A stretch of DNA of 64,000 nt from Roseiarcus sp963741845 (GTDB taxonomy: Bacteria > Pseudomonadota > Alphaproteobacteria > Rhizobiales > Beijerinckiaceae): positions 310,001-374,000 of the forward strand of contig CAVUJV010000025.1 in assembly GCA_963741845.1 (NCBI GenBank), read 5' to 3'. The notes below the pieces were generated by a model, which saw nothing but the letters and a program-made list of their open reading frames with translations, was not told the DNA's origin and searched no databases. Positions 18,748 to 27,800 of the stretch are shown here, one piece after another. Each line of letters starts with the position of its first letter. Position 1 is the first letter of the stretch. The translations under genes and the position numbers were made by a program.

Positions 18748-19908
18748 GTGCATTTCGCCCGCGCCCTGCGCGAAGCGGGCATCCCGGTCGGCCCCGGAGC
18801 GGTGCTCGACGCGCTCGCCGCGGTGGAGGCCGCGGGTTTCGGGAACCGCGAGGACTTCTACGCCACCCTGCACGCGATCTTCGTGAAGAAGCACGAGCAC
18901 AGCCTGCTCTTCGACCAGGCCTTCCAGATCTTCTGGAAGCGCCGGGGCCTGCTCGAAAAGCTGATCGCGATGTTGTCCCCGCAGGCGCCGTCGCAGAAGA
19001 CCGCCAAGCCCGCCCAGGCGGGCGCAAGCCGCGTGGCCGACGCGCTCTTCAAGACGAAGGAAGAGCCGAAGACCATTCCCTCGCTCGACCTCGACGCGCG
19101 CTTCACGATGTCGGAACGCGAGATCCTGCGGCGGAAGGACTTCGCCCAGATGAGCGCGGCGGAGATCGACGAGGCGCGCAAGCTCATCCGCGCCCTCGTC
19201 ATGCCGGAAGACCGGCGGGCGACCCGGCGGCTCGCCCCCGCGTCGAGGCCAGGCCGGATCGACGCGCGGCGGAGCTTCCGCCGCTCCCTGCAACCGGGCG
19301 GGCGGATCGACCTCGAATTCCGCGCCCCCATCCGGCGGTCGCCGCCTATCGTCGCGATCTGCGACATATCCGGCTCGATGAGCGAATATACCCGTCTCTT
19401 CCTGCATTTCCTGCATGCGCTCGGCGAAAAGCGGCGCGTCTCGACCTTTCTCTTCGGCACGCGCCTCACCAATGTCACGCGCGCCCTGCGCGAGCGCGAT
19501 CCCGACGCGGCGCTGGCGATGTGCTCGACGCTCGCGCAGGACTGGTCCGGCGGCACGCGCATCGGGGAGGCGCTCGAGCGCTTCAATCGGGACTGGAGCC
19601 GCCGCGTGCTCGGCCAGGGGGCGATCGTCGTCCTCTTCACCGACGGGCTGGAGCGGGACGGGGTCGAGCGGCTGGAGACGGAAATGGCGCGGCTCCGGCG
19701 TTCGTGCCGCCGCATCGTCTGGGTGAACCCGCTTCTGAGATTTGACGGATTCGCGGCCAAGGCGCAGGGCGTGCGAACGATGCTCGCCTATGTCGATTCC
19801 TTCCGCCCGATCCACAATCTGGCCAGCATGGCCGATCTGTGCAGGGCGCTCGCCGAGACCAACGATCCCGCCAAGGACCCGAAGGCCTGGCTCAAGGCGT
19901 CGGCCTGA
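18748..19908 (+). CDS. coxE: CoxE, VWA-domain protein partner of MoxR ATPase
   Basis: CoxE carries a C-terminal von Willebrand A domain whose MIDAS site works with the CoxD ATPase during cofactor assembly. The MIDAS triad is visible as DISGSMSEY (about residue 207), the Thr-containing GGTRIGEAL loop, and LFTDGLERDG. The N-terminal half (FARALREAGIPVGPG...) is the CoxE-specific helical region. The length of 386 residues from GTG 18748 is near normal, but homology-like sequence (GGQGALAQNIV) continues a few codons upstream to an in-frame TGA. An ATG at 18687 opens another frame (MTAAAIDSDRG), so the true start is probably 18687 with a one-base shift near 18700. Confidence 0.88.
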   Translation: MHFARALREAGIPVGPGAVLDALAAVEAAGFGNREDFYATLHAIFVKKHEHSLLFDQAFQIFWKRRGLLEKLIAMLSPQAPSQKTAKPAQAGASRVADALFKTKEEPKTIPSLDLDARFTMSEREILRRKDFAQMSAAEIDEARKLIRALVMPEDRRATRRLAPASRPGRIDARRSFRRSLQPGGRIDLEFRAPIRRSPPIVAICDISGSMSEYTRLFLHFLHALGEKRRVSTFLFGTRLTNVTRALRERDPDAALAMCSTLAQDWSGGTRIGEALERFNRDWSRRVLGQGAIVVLFTDGLERDGVERLETEMARLRRSCRRIVWVNPLLRFDGFAAKAQGVRTMLAYVDSFRPIHNLASMADLCRALAETNDPAKDPKAWLKASA

Positions 19909-19989
19909 CGCCCGACCGAACGCTCTTGCGAAAACCATCGGTCGGGGCCAATTTAGAACGCGACCAACCGCGAAGCATGGGGACGCGAC

Positions 19990-20628
19990 ATGTCCGAACC
20001 CGAAGCAGCGACCGGCAAGTCTGCGACGGTCCGGTTCGACGGCAGTCTCTGCATCCATGCGCGCCGTTGCGTCCTGACGGAGCCCGGCGTCTATAAGGCC
20101 AATGTCGAGGGCCCGTGGATCGACCCGGACGCGGCGAGCCCCGAAGCGGTGATGCGCACGGCGATCAATTGCCCCTCCGGCGCGATCCAGGTCACGCGGA
20201 CGGACGGCGGCCCGCAGGAGCCGAAGCCCAGGGTCAACACGATCACGATCCGCGAAGACGGGCCGCTCGCCCTCTATGCGGAGATCGAGCTGAAAGGCCA
20301 GCCGATCGGGTATCGCGCGACCCTCTGCCGCTGCGGCGAATCGAAGAACAAGCCCTATTGCGACGGCTCCCACGCCGCCGCCCATTTCAAGGCGACCGGC
20401 GAGCCCGCCGCCAAGGAGAGCCAGCCGCTCGCGCAGCGGGACGGCGCCGTCAGGGTGACGCCCTACCCGAACGGACCGCTCGGGATCGCCGGCCCCGTCG
20501 AGATCATCACCGGCACGGGCCATACGGTCGACCGCATCGAGCGCACGGCGCTCTGCCGCTGCGGCCATTCCTCCAACAAGCCCTATTGCGACGGAACCCA
20601 CAACAAGATCGGCTTCGTCGCGCCCTGA
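19990..20628 (+). CDS. CDGSH iron-sulfur protein with Fer4_19-like N-terminal domain
   Basis: The 212-residue protein combines three Fe-S modules. The first is an N-terminal domain with Cys residues in SLCIHARRCVLT and INCPSGAIQV (divergent 4Fe-4S, Fer4_19 type). Then come two CDGSH-type motifs, CRCGESKNKPYCDGSH (about residue 117) and CRCGHSSNKPYCDGTH (about residue 187), each able to hold a [2Fe-2S] cluster with 3Cys-1His ligation. No signal peptide is seen, so it is cytoplasmic. It lies 81 bases after coxE and 29 before the XdhC genes. Its cluster context suggests a redox or Fe-S role in hydroxylase maturation, but this is inferred. Confidence 0.88.
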   Translation: MSEPEAATGKSATVRFDGSLCIHARRCVLTEPGVYKANVEGPWIDPDAASPEAVMRTAINCPSGAIQVTRTDGGPQEPKPRVNTITIREDGPLALYAEIELKGQPIGYRATLCRCGESKNKPYCDGSHAAAHFKATGEPAAKESQPLAQRDGAVRVTPYPNGPLGIAGPVEIITGTGHTVDRIERTALCRCGHSSNKPYCDGTHNKIGFVAP

Positions 20629-20657
20629 AGACTTAAACCTCGAAAGGCTTACTCGTC

Positions 20658-20980
<323 letters not shown>

Positions 20981-20981
<1 letters not shown>

Positions 20982-21685
20982 TGCGGCTCGACGTTCTCAA
21001 AGCCTTGAACGCCGCGCGCCGCGAGAGGCGCGCCGGCGCCATCGTGACCCGCCTTCCGGACGGCGAGCAGCGCTTCGTCGCGGCGGAGGCCTTCGGCGCC
21101 GACCCGCTCGCGGCGGAACTGGAAACGGCGCTGCGCATGGGCAAGAGCGGCGCGGTCACGGTCGGGGGCGAGGACTATTTCCTCACCGTCCACGCGCCCT
21201 CGCCGCGTCTCGTGGCGATCGGCGCGGTGCATATCTCGCAGGCGCTGGCCCCCATGGCGCGGATGGTCGGCCTCGACGTCACGGTCATCGATCCGCGCAC
21301 CGCCTTCGCGACCCCCGAGCGGTTCCCGGACACGCCCGTCATCGCGGAATGGCCGGACGAGGCCCTCCCCCGCGCGCCGCTCGACCGGTTCACCGCGGTC
21401 TGTCTTCTGACCCACGACCCCAAGATCGACGACCCGGCGCTGATCGCCGCGCTTGAGAGCGAGTGCTTCTATATCGGCGCGCTCGGCTCGCGGAAGACGC
21501 ACGCAAAGCGCCTGGAGCGCATGCGCGCAAAGGGCTTCGGCGACGCGGCGCTGTCGCGCATTCACGCGCCGATCGGCCTCGACATCGGCGCGGTCAGCCC
21601 CGCCGAGATCGCGGTTGCGGTCCTCGGCGAGATCGTCGCGGCCATGCGCAAGAAGCCGCTTCGATCCGAAAGCGCGGCCGCATGA
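20981..21685 (+). CDS. XdhC family protein, Rossmann (XdhC_C) domain
   Basis: A 234-residue protein with the C-terminal Rossmann-like XdhC_C domain. HISQALAPMARMVGLDVTVIDPR marks the beta-alpha-beta unit, followed by LLTHDPKIDDPAL and YIGALGSRKTHAKR with the terminal IHAPIGLDIGA and PAEIAVAVLGEIVA. It likely acts with the preceding half in Moco maturation for CoxL. Its stop overlaps the next ATG (ATGA at 21682-21685). Confidence 0.9.
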
Positions 21686-22683
21686 AATTCGGGCTGGTTC
21701 CGCTTGAGGAGGCCGAGGGCGCGACGCTGGCCCACGCCGTGAGAGTGGATGGTCTGGCGGTGAAGAAGGGCGACATGCTGACGCCCGAACGCCGCGCCGC
21801 GCTCGCCGCGGCCGGGGTCGCAAACGTCGTCGCCGCCCAGCTCGAAGAGGGCGACGTCGGCGAGAACGAGGCGGCCCGCCGCCTCGCCGAGCAGCTTGCG
21901 GGCGGCCATGTGCGCTGCGCCGGGCCCTTTACCGGCCGCGTCAATCTGTTTGCCGAAAAGGCGGGCGTCGCCGTCATCGACGCTCCCGTGATCGACCGGC
22001 TGAACGCGATCGACGAAGCGATCACGGTCGCGACCCTGCCGCGCTATCACCCGGTCGCGGAAGGCGACATGGTCGCCACCGTCAAGATCATTCCCTTCGC
22101 GACGCGGGGCGAGAAGCTTGCCGCCGCGCTGGCGGAGTTGACCCATCCGGCCGTGTCGGTCGCTGCGTTCCGGCCGCTCAGGGTCGCGGTCGCCTCCACG
22201 CTGCTGCCGGGGCTGAAGCCCAGCGTCGTCGCCAAGACCTTGCGCACGCTCGAGGCGCGGCTCGCGCCGACCGGCGCGAAGGTCGTCGCGCACGAGACGG
22301 TCCCGCATGACACGGAAGCGCTGGCCGCGCTTCTCGACCGGCTCGCGAAGGAAGCCGATCTCGTCATCGTGTTCGGCGCCTCGGCGATCACCGACCGGCG
22401 GGACGTGATCCCGGCCGCCATCGAGGCGATCGGCGGACGCATCGAGCGTTTCGGGATGCCGGTCGATCCCGGCAATCTGCTGCTGCTCGCCGCCCGGGGC
22501 GACACGACCCTCATCGGCGCGCCCGGATGCGCCCGCTCGCCGAAGGAGAATGGCTTCGACTGGGTGCTCCAGCGCGCGATCGCCGGGGCGCCCGCCTCCG
22601 GCGACGACATCCGGAAAATGGGCGTCGGCGGCCTTCTGATGGAGATTGCGACCCGGCCGCAGCCCCGCGAGCCCCATGACTGA
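21682..22683 (+). CDS. Molybdopterin-binding (MoeA/CinA-like) protein
   Basis: A 333-residue protein with a MoCF_biosynth-type fold. It opens MKFGLVPLEEAEGATLAHAV like a MoeA linker domain; the C-terminal half holds VIVFGASAITDRRDVIPAAI, PGNLLLLA and LIGAPGCARSPKENGFDWVL, the family's molybdopterin-binding region. It overlaps the next gene by eight bases in another frame. In several Hyphomicrobiales these two domains are, to my recollection, annotated as one fused protein (molybdopterin-binding/glycosyltransferase family 2), so the split is notable. Role by context: cofactor processing for the Cox hydroxylase. Confidence 0.82.
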   Translation: MKFGLVPLEEAEGATLAHAVRVDGLAVKKGDMLTPERRAALAAAGVANVVAAQLEEGDVGENEAARRLAEQLAGGHVRCAGPFTGRVNLFAEKAGVAVIDAPVIDRLNAIDEAITVATLPRYHPVAEGDMVATVKIIPFATRGEKLAAALAELTHPAVSVAAFRPLRVAVASTLLPGLKPSVVAKTLRTLEARLAPTGAKVVAHETVPHDTEALAALLDRLAKEADLVIVFGASAITDRRDVIPAAIEAIGGRIERFGMPVDPGNLLLLAARGDTTLIGAPGCARSPKENGFDWVLQRAIAGAPASGDDIRKMGVGGLLMEIATRPQPREPHD

Positions 22684-23284
22684 GATCGCCGCCGTCATCC
22701 TCGCCGCCGGACGCGCCTCGCGCTTCCGGGCCGCGGGCGGACGCGAGGCGACGAAGCTCGTCGCGCCCTTCGGAGGCAGGCCGATCGTGCGCCGGGTCGC
22801 CGAGGCGGCTTTGAACGCGCGCACGCGGCCGGTTGTCGTCGTGGTGGGCCATGCGCGGGAGGCCGTGGAGGCGGCGCTGGACGGCCTGCCGGTCGAGACG
22901 GCCTACAACCCGGATTTCGCCAGCGGCCTCGCCTCGTCGCTCAGGACGGGGCTTTCGGCCCTTCCGCCGCGGATCGACGGCGCCGTCATCCTGCTGGGGG
23001 ACATGCCGAAAGTGGAGCCGGGGCTGATCGACGCGCTGGTCGAAGCCTTCGCCGCCCGCCCCGAGGCGTCCGCCGCCGCCCCCGTGCGGGACGGGCGGCG
23101 CGGCAACCCGGTTCTTCTCGCGCGCAGGATCTTCGGTCCGGCCATGGATCTTTCGGGCGACGAGGGGGCGCGGAAGCTTCTCCCGGCGCTGCCCCTGACT
23201 GAAATGATCGACGTCGACGCCGAGAGTTGGGACGCAACCTTCGACGTCGATACGCCTTCGGACTTGGATCGCGCCTCTTTGTGA
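22676..23284 (+). CDS. MobA/MocA-like molybdenum cofactor nucleotidyltransferase
   Basis: The 202-residue product is an NTP-transferase of the MobA-like family. It has the nucleotide loop VILAAGRASRFRAAGG, followed by TKLVAPFGGRPIVRR, the AYNPDFASGLASSLRTGL region and the metal-binding VILLGDMP. Xanthine dehydrogenase-type and CODH-type enzymes use the cytosine dinucleotide form of the cofactor, so a MocA-like (CTP) activity is the natural expectation here; specificity cannot be read directly. The ATG at 22676 lies inside the 3' end of the preceding gene. It is the last gene of the cox maturation run. Confidence 0.82.
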   Translation: MTEIAAVILAAGRASRFRAAGGREATKLVAPFGGRPIVRRVAEAALNARTRPVVVVVGHAREAVEAALDGLPVETAYNPDFASGLASSLRTGLSALPPRIDGAVILLGDMPKVEPGLIDALVEAFAARPEASAAAPVRDGRRGNPVLLARRIFGPAMDLSGDEGARKLLPALPLTEMIDVDAESWDATFDVDTPSDLDRASL

Positions 23285-23334
23285 CACAAATGCCTCGGGC
23301 CCCGGCTTTCGTAAGCTCGATTTCAGCGAGGCAA

Positions 23335-23380
23335 TTGACAAGTTTTGATCAATTGAATTTACTCTGGCTAGAAATAATAT
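23335..23380 (+). promoter_or_regulatory. Candidate sigma70-type promoter for the fecR-like gene
   Basis: An AT-rich gap holds TTGACA (23335-23340) 17 bases before TTTACT (23358), and a second possible pair TTGAAT (23353) and TAATAT (23375) 16 bases apart. Either would transcribe the gene starting at 23406. Prediction by eye only. Confidence 0.45.
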
Positions 23381-23405
23381 TCATTTCGTTCAATTGCGTG
23401 AGGAA

Positions 23406-24162
23406 ATGGGGATCCGCAATCCGGGGATTGCATTGTGGCTTGCGCTCGTCGCCCTGGCCTGCGCAACGGTCGACGCACGCGCCCAGCAGGCGATCGGCTC
23501 GACCGCCCTGACGCAGAAACAGGTCACGCGCGAAATCAAGGGGTCGTCAGGCGCTCTTTCGGCAGGCGATCAGGTCTATCTCAACGAGGTCGTGAAAACC
23601 GGCGAAGACTCGCTCGCAAAATTCGTTTTTGTCGATTCGACCAATCTCGCCGTTGGGACCGGTCTCCCGGGTCGTGCTCGACCGCTTCGTCTATTCGGGC
23701 GACCCCGGGGCGCAGAAGGTCGCCGTCAATCTCGCCAAGGGCGTGTTTCGGTTCACGACCGGCAGTCTCGACAAGAAGGCCTATACGATCAACACGCCAA
23801 CGGCGGCGATCGGCGTCCGCGGAACGGTCCTCGACATCAAGGTCAGCGGCCAGACCCGCGTGACGCTCGTCGAAGGACAGGCGATCGTCTGTCCGCGGAG
23901 GCCTAACAAGACCTTGGAACAGCAGGTTTCGGAATGTGGCAGGGTGCTTCAGGGGGAGCCCAGCGCCCGCTGCGACTGTCTGGGTCTGTTGAATCCAGGG
24001 CAGACGGCGGTGGCGAAGAAAGGGGGCGGCCGGGGCCAGCTGAGCTATAGCTCGGCCCCCGTCGATTTCGCCTCGCTCTGCTCGGGCGACGGCGGCCTCT
24101 GTTCGGGCACGAGCTATGCGGACAGCGGGGGAGCGGGCGGGGGAGCGCTTTGCGGGCGATAG
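23406..24162 (+). CDS. FecR-domain secreted protein (one-base frameshift)
   Basis: A signal peptide (MGIRNPGIALWLALVALACATVDARAQQ) precedes a FecR domain: DQVYLNEVVKTGEDSLAKFV, then after the frame change VSRVVLDRFVYSGDPGAQK and TINTPTAAIGVRGTVLDI. The C-terminus is Cys/Gly-rich (CDCLGLLNPGQTA...). The homology crosses from one frame to another at a GGG run (23655-23657); removing one G restores NLAVGPVSR. This may be a sequencing indel or a real mutation. An alternative TTG start lies at 23394. FecR-domain proteins with signal peptides are commonly neighbours of CHASE2-type cyclases; one is encoded at 29792-32041. About 250 residues after correction. Confidence 0.75.
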
Positions 24163-24185
24163 GGGTGCGGGGATAGGGGTGCGGG
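24158..24185. repeat. 14-bp perfect tandem duplication
   Basis: GATAGGGGTGCGGG occurs twice head to tail (24158-24171 and 24172-24185), beginning over the stop codon of the fecR-like gene. Probably a small replication-slippage duplication. Confidence 0.85.
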
Positions 24186-24223
24186 CCGCGCAACAGCGCG
24201 GTCCTGCGAAGGGAAGGTGAGTC

Positions 24224-24871
24224 ATGAGGACATTGTCTTCGACGATAGCCGGCGTTCTGAGTGCGATGGTCGTGTTGACTGCGCCCGCAGCCCACGCCGT
24301 GACTTTGCTTTCGCTCTCGGATCCGCCGAACCAGACGGGAACGGTCTATGATGTCGCGTTCACGGCCACGGATTCGATAACCACGATCTCGTTCGGCGGC
24401 TATCAGCAGTTCGCCTATGAATACCTGTCCGAGATCAGCCTCACACAAGGCGGGGGCCAGAACCTGCTCGGGGGCGCATGGATTTTCACCCCGGCCGCGA
24501 TTGGAAGCAACGCCCAGACCGTGAACGACGGAACGCCGGTTCCCGCGCTGTGGTTCGGAGGATTTATCCCCGGCGACTACGACACTTTCTCCCAGATTTT
24601 GCTGACGACGCCAGACGCCGTCTACACGCTGCAGTTCACTTTCTCGAACGTTTCCCTCGGCGGGCCCGGACCGCTCCTGGCCAGCCTGGACCTCAGTAGT
24701 CCGCCTTCCGCATCGCTCCTGATCACGACGTCCACGGGCACGCTGACGCCGGTCGAGGCGGTTCCCGAAGCGCCTGTCTGGGCGATGATGATCCTGGGGT
24801 TCGCCGGACTTGGCCTTGCGGGATATCGTAAGGCGAGGCGAGCCCGGTTCGCGTCCGCCCCATGTCGATGA
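24224..24871 (+). CDS. PEPxxWA-CTERM sorting-domain exported protein
   Basis: A 215-residue secreted protein: signal peptide (MRTLSSTIAGVLSAMVVLTAPAAHA), a beta-rich body, and a C-terminal sorting signal made of VPEAPVWAMMILGFAGLGLA followed by a basic YRKARRAR tail. PEP-CTERM tails are recognised by exosortases, which process proteins bound for the outer surface, often alongside exopolysaccharide. The PEP-x-x-WAMM variant is typical of alphaproteobacteria. No exosortase gene lies in this window. The stop overlaps the ATG of the autotransporter gene (ATGA, 24868-24871), implying coupled translation. Confidence 0.85.
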   Translation: MRTLSSTIAGVLSAMVVLTAPAAHAVTLLSLSDPPNQTGTVYDVAFTATDSITTISFGGYQQFAYEYLSEISLTQGGGQNLLGGAWIFTPAAIGSNAQTVNDGTPVPALWFGGFIPGDYDTFSQILLTTPDAVYTLQFTFSNVSLGGPGPLLASLDLSSPPSASLLITTSTGTLTPVEAVPEAPVWAMMILGFAGLGLAGYRKARRARFASAPCR

Positions 24872-27800
24872 AGGGCGACTTCCTTCGTTTCCGAACGGCT
24901 CGCGCCAGCGCGCGAGGAACAAGGCCACTCGGAAGCGCTTCGAGCTGGCTTCTGGGCGGAGCGAGCCTTGTCGCGCTGGCGTCTTCCGCGCATGCGTCCT
25001 GCTCCGTAAACAACATCGGGATCAACGTCATCGCGATCAGCTGGGGACCTCTGCAACGTTTCCGGCGACTACCAGTCGCCAGCGGGAACGGCGATGCAGG
25101 CAACCGGCGCCGGCGCGACGATCAACTGGACCAACGGCACGGCTCTGGCCACGATTTCCACCGGCGCGGCTTCGACGCCTGCCGTGCAGGCTGACGCAGG
25201 CGGCGCCATCAGCCTGACGCCGACGCCTTTCCAAGGGACCGTTTCGACATCCGCCGACGGCTCGACCGCGCTCTTCGCCACCGGGACGGGCTCGACCATC
25301 ACGGCCTCCGGCGTCCGGGTCGCGACCGGAAACGCCCAGACTGGAAAGGGGGACTTTTCCTTTGGCCTCCTCGCGAACGGCGGAGCCGGGATTTCGTTCA
25401 CCGGCGGTTCGATCACCACCCTGGGGACGAACGCCCCGGCCGTTCTCGCCGAGACGATAAACGGCGGGGCCGGCTCGGTCGCGCTGAGCGGGGGCACGAC
25501 AATCGTGACCGCGGGCCAGCAGTCCGCCGGCCTGATGGCGAGCGGCGCCGGCGCATCCGTGACCGCGGCCGGGATCAGCGTGAAGACGATCGGGAACAAT
25601 TCGGCCGGCGCGTACAATGGCTCGAGCACGGGCATACCGGCTGGCGGCTCGATGTCGATCACGAACTCGCCCGTCATCACCTTCGGCTCGGGTTCGGACG
25701 GCGTTGTCGCGAACAGCGGCGGACAGACAACGGTTTCGGGCGGCGCCGTCGTAACTTCGGGAAGCGGCGCGCTCGGCCTCTTCGCCAGCGGCTCCGGCTC
25801 CAGCATCGCGACGAATGGAACGACGATCACCACGAGCGGCGCCAGCGCCTACGGCGCGCAAGCCGACGCCAACGGCGCGATCACGCTCAACGGAGGATCC
25901 GTCAATACGGTGGGCGGGCTCGCCTTCGGCGTCGTCGCGACGAATGGCGGCAGCGCTTCCGTCGTTGGCGCGTCCGCGACGCTCGCCCCGATCGGCACGA
26001 CGGGACTCAGCGCCAATGCCGTCGACGCAGCGGCGGGCGGCGCGATCGACCTTTCCTACGCAAAGGTGACGACCAGCGCGAACGGAGCGGCGGGCCTTGT
26101 CGTCACCGGATCGGCGTCCAGCCTGACGGCGGCGCATGTCACCGTGAACACCTCGGGCGGCATCGACACGAACACCGGCTATTACGCCCACGGCGTCTAC
26201 AACGGACCGGGCGGCAGCGACACGGCGGGCGGAACGCTCGATCTCAGGAACGCCAGCGTGACGGTCGGGGGCCAATACGTTTCCGGCGTCTACACAGGGG
26301 CCGGCGGGCAAACGACGATCACCGGCGGCTCGGTGGCGACGAACGGACTCGATTCCTACGGCGTCGTCTCGTCGGGCGGCTCGACCACAACCCTCGGCGG
26401 GACCTCCGTCACCGCAAGCAAGGACGGATCGCGCGGCCTTCTCGCGGAAGGCTCGGGGACGACGCTCGACGCGACGGATGTCCGAGTGACGACGTCGGGC
26501 AATTCCGACTCCTCCACCGGCAATTTCGCCCAGGGGCTCCTTTCCACGCAGGGCGCCCTCGTGACCTTCGATGGGGGCTCCGTCACGACTTCGGGCTCCG
26601 CGGCCACCGCCGTCAGCGTCAACAGGGGTGGCGTCGTCCGCATCCAGGGCGCGACGATCCATACGAGCGGCGACGGATCGGCCGGGCTTGCGGTCCACAG
26701 CGCCGGGTCCGAGATCGACGCGACCGGCGCGATCATATCCACGACGGGCGGTCACGACGCGGGCACCGGCAATGACGCCTACGGCGCTTTCAATGGCCCG
26801 TACGGCAATTATCCGGCCGGCGGAATTCTCAACCTCACCGACACGACGGTCTCCACCCAGACCGCGCTGATGCATGGCGTGGTGACAGGCCTCGGCGGCG
26901 TGACGACGATCCTCGGCGGATCCGTGACGACCAAGGGTGACCAAGCCGTCGCGGTGCTGTCCGAGAACGGCGGAACGACGACCGTCGGATCGAGCGCCAA
27001 CGGACCGGCGCAGCTCTCGACCCAGGGGACGGGCGCCTATGTCGCCGTCGCCACGACCGGCGGAAAACTCGCCCTGTCGGGGCTCGACATCGCAACGAGC
27101 GCCGATGGATCGGGCGGGCTCGCCGTGACCGGGTCCGGGTCGCAACTCGACGCGACGGGCGTGACGGTCGCGACGTCCGGCGGCTTCGACTCTGTCAGCG
27201 GCCAGTACGCCTATGCGGCCTACAACGGAGCTTTCGGCGCTTCGACATCCGGCGGCGTCCTCAATCTCGCGAATTCGTCGCTCTCGACACAGGGCGACCA
27301 GATGGCCGCGGTCTTCACCGGGGCCGGCGGATCGACCTCGATGACGGGTTCGAGCGCCGCTACGGCCGGCACGGACGCCGTGGCTTTCGAGGTCGTCGGA
27401 CCGGGCGCCGGCGCCGTCCTCTCCGGGACGAACAACCTGACCACGACCGGCGACGGCGGGATCGGCCTTTACGCCACGTCCGGCGGAAAGGTCGCGGCTC
27501 CCAACGGACAGACCAACATCTCGACGAGCGGGGCCATTTCCGAATCGACGGGCATGAGCGCCTTCGGCGTGTTCGCGGACGGCCCGGGCGCGAGCATCCA
27601 GCTTGCCGGCGCGACGATCACGACGACGGGCGACGACGCCGTCGGCCTTTACGCCGGCGCCTCCAGCACAGGATCGACCGGCGGCGGCTCGATCGCCGTC
27701 ACAGGTCCGCTCTCTGTGAAGACGGGCGGCTATTTCGCCGACGGCGCCTGGGCCTCGATGCCGGGCGCGGCCATCGCGCTCGGCGGGCCGAGCACGTTCG

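Noticed and set aside
23284..24162. Programmed frameshift in the fecR-like gene
   Set aside because: The slip site is only GGG, with no slippery heptamer or stimulatory structure seen; similar one-base shifts occur across the window, favouring sequencing indels.
24158..24185. Possible CRISPR or regulatory iteron
   Set aside because: Only two copies with no spacer; a simple 14-bp tandem duplication.
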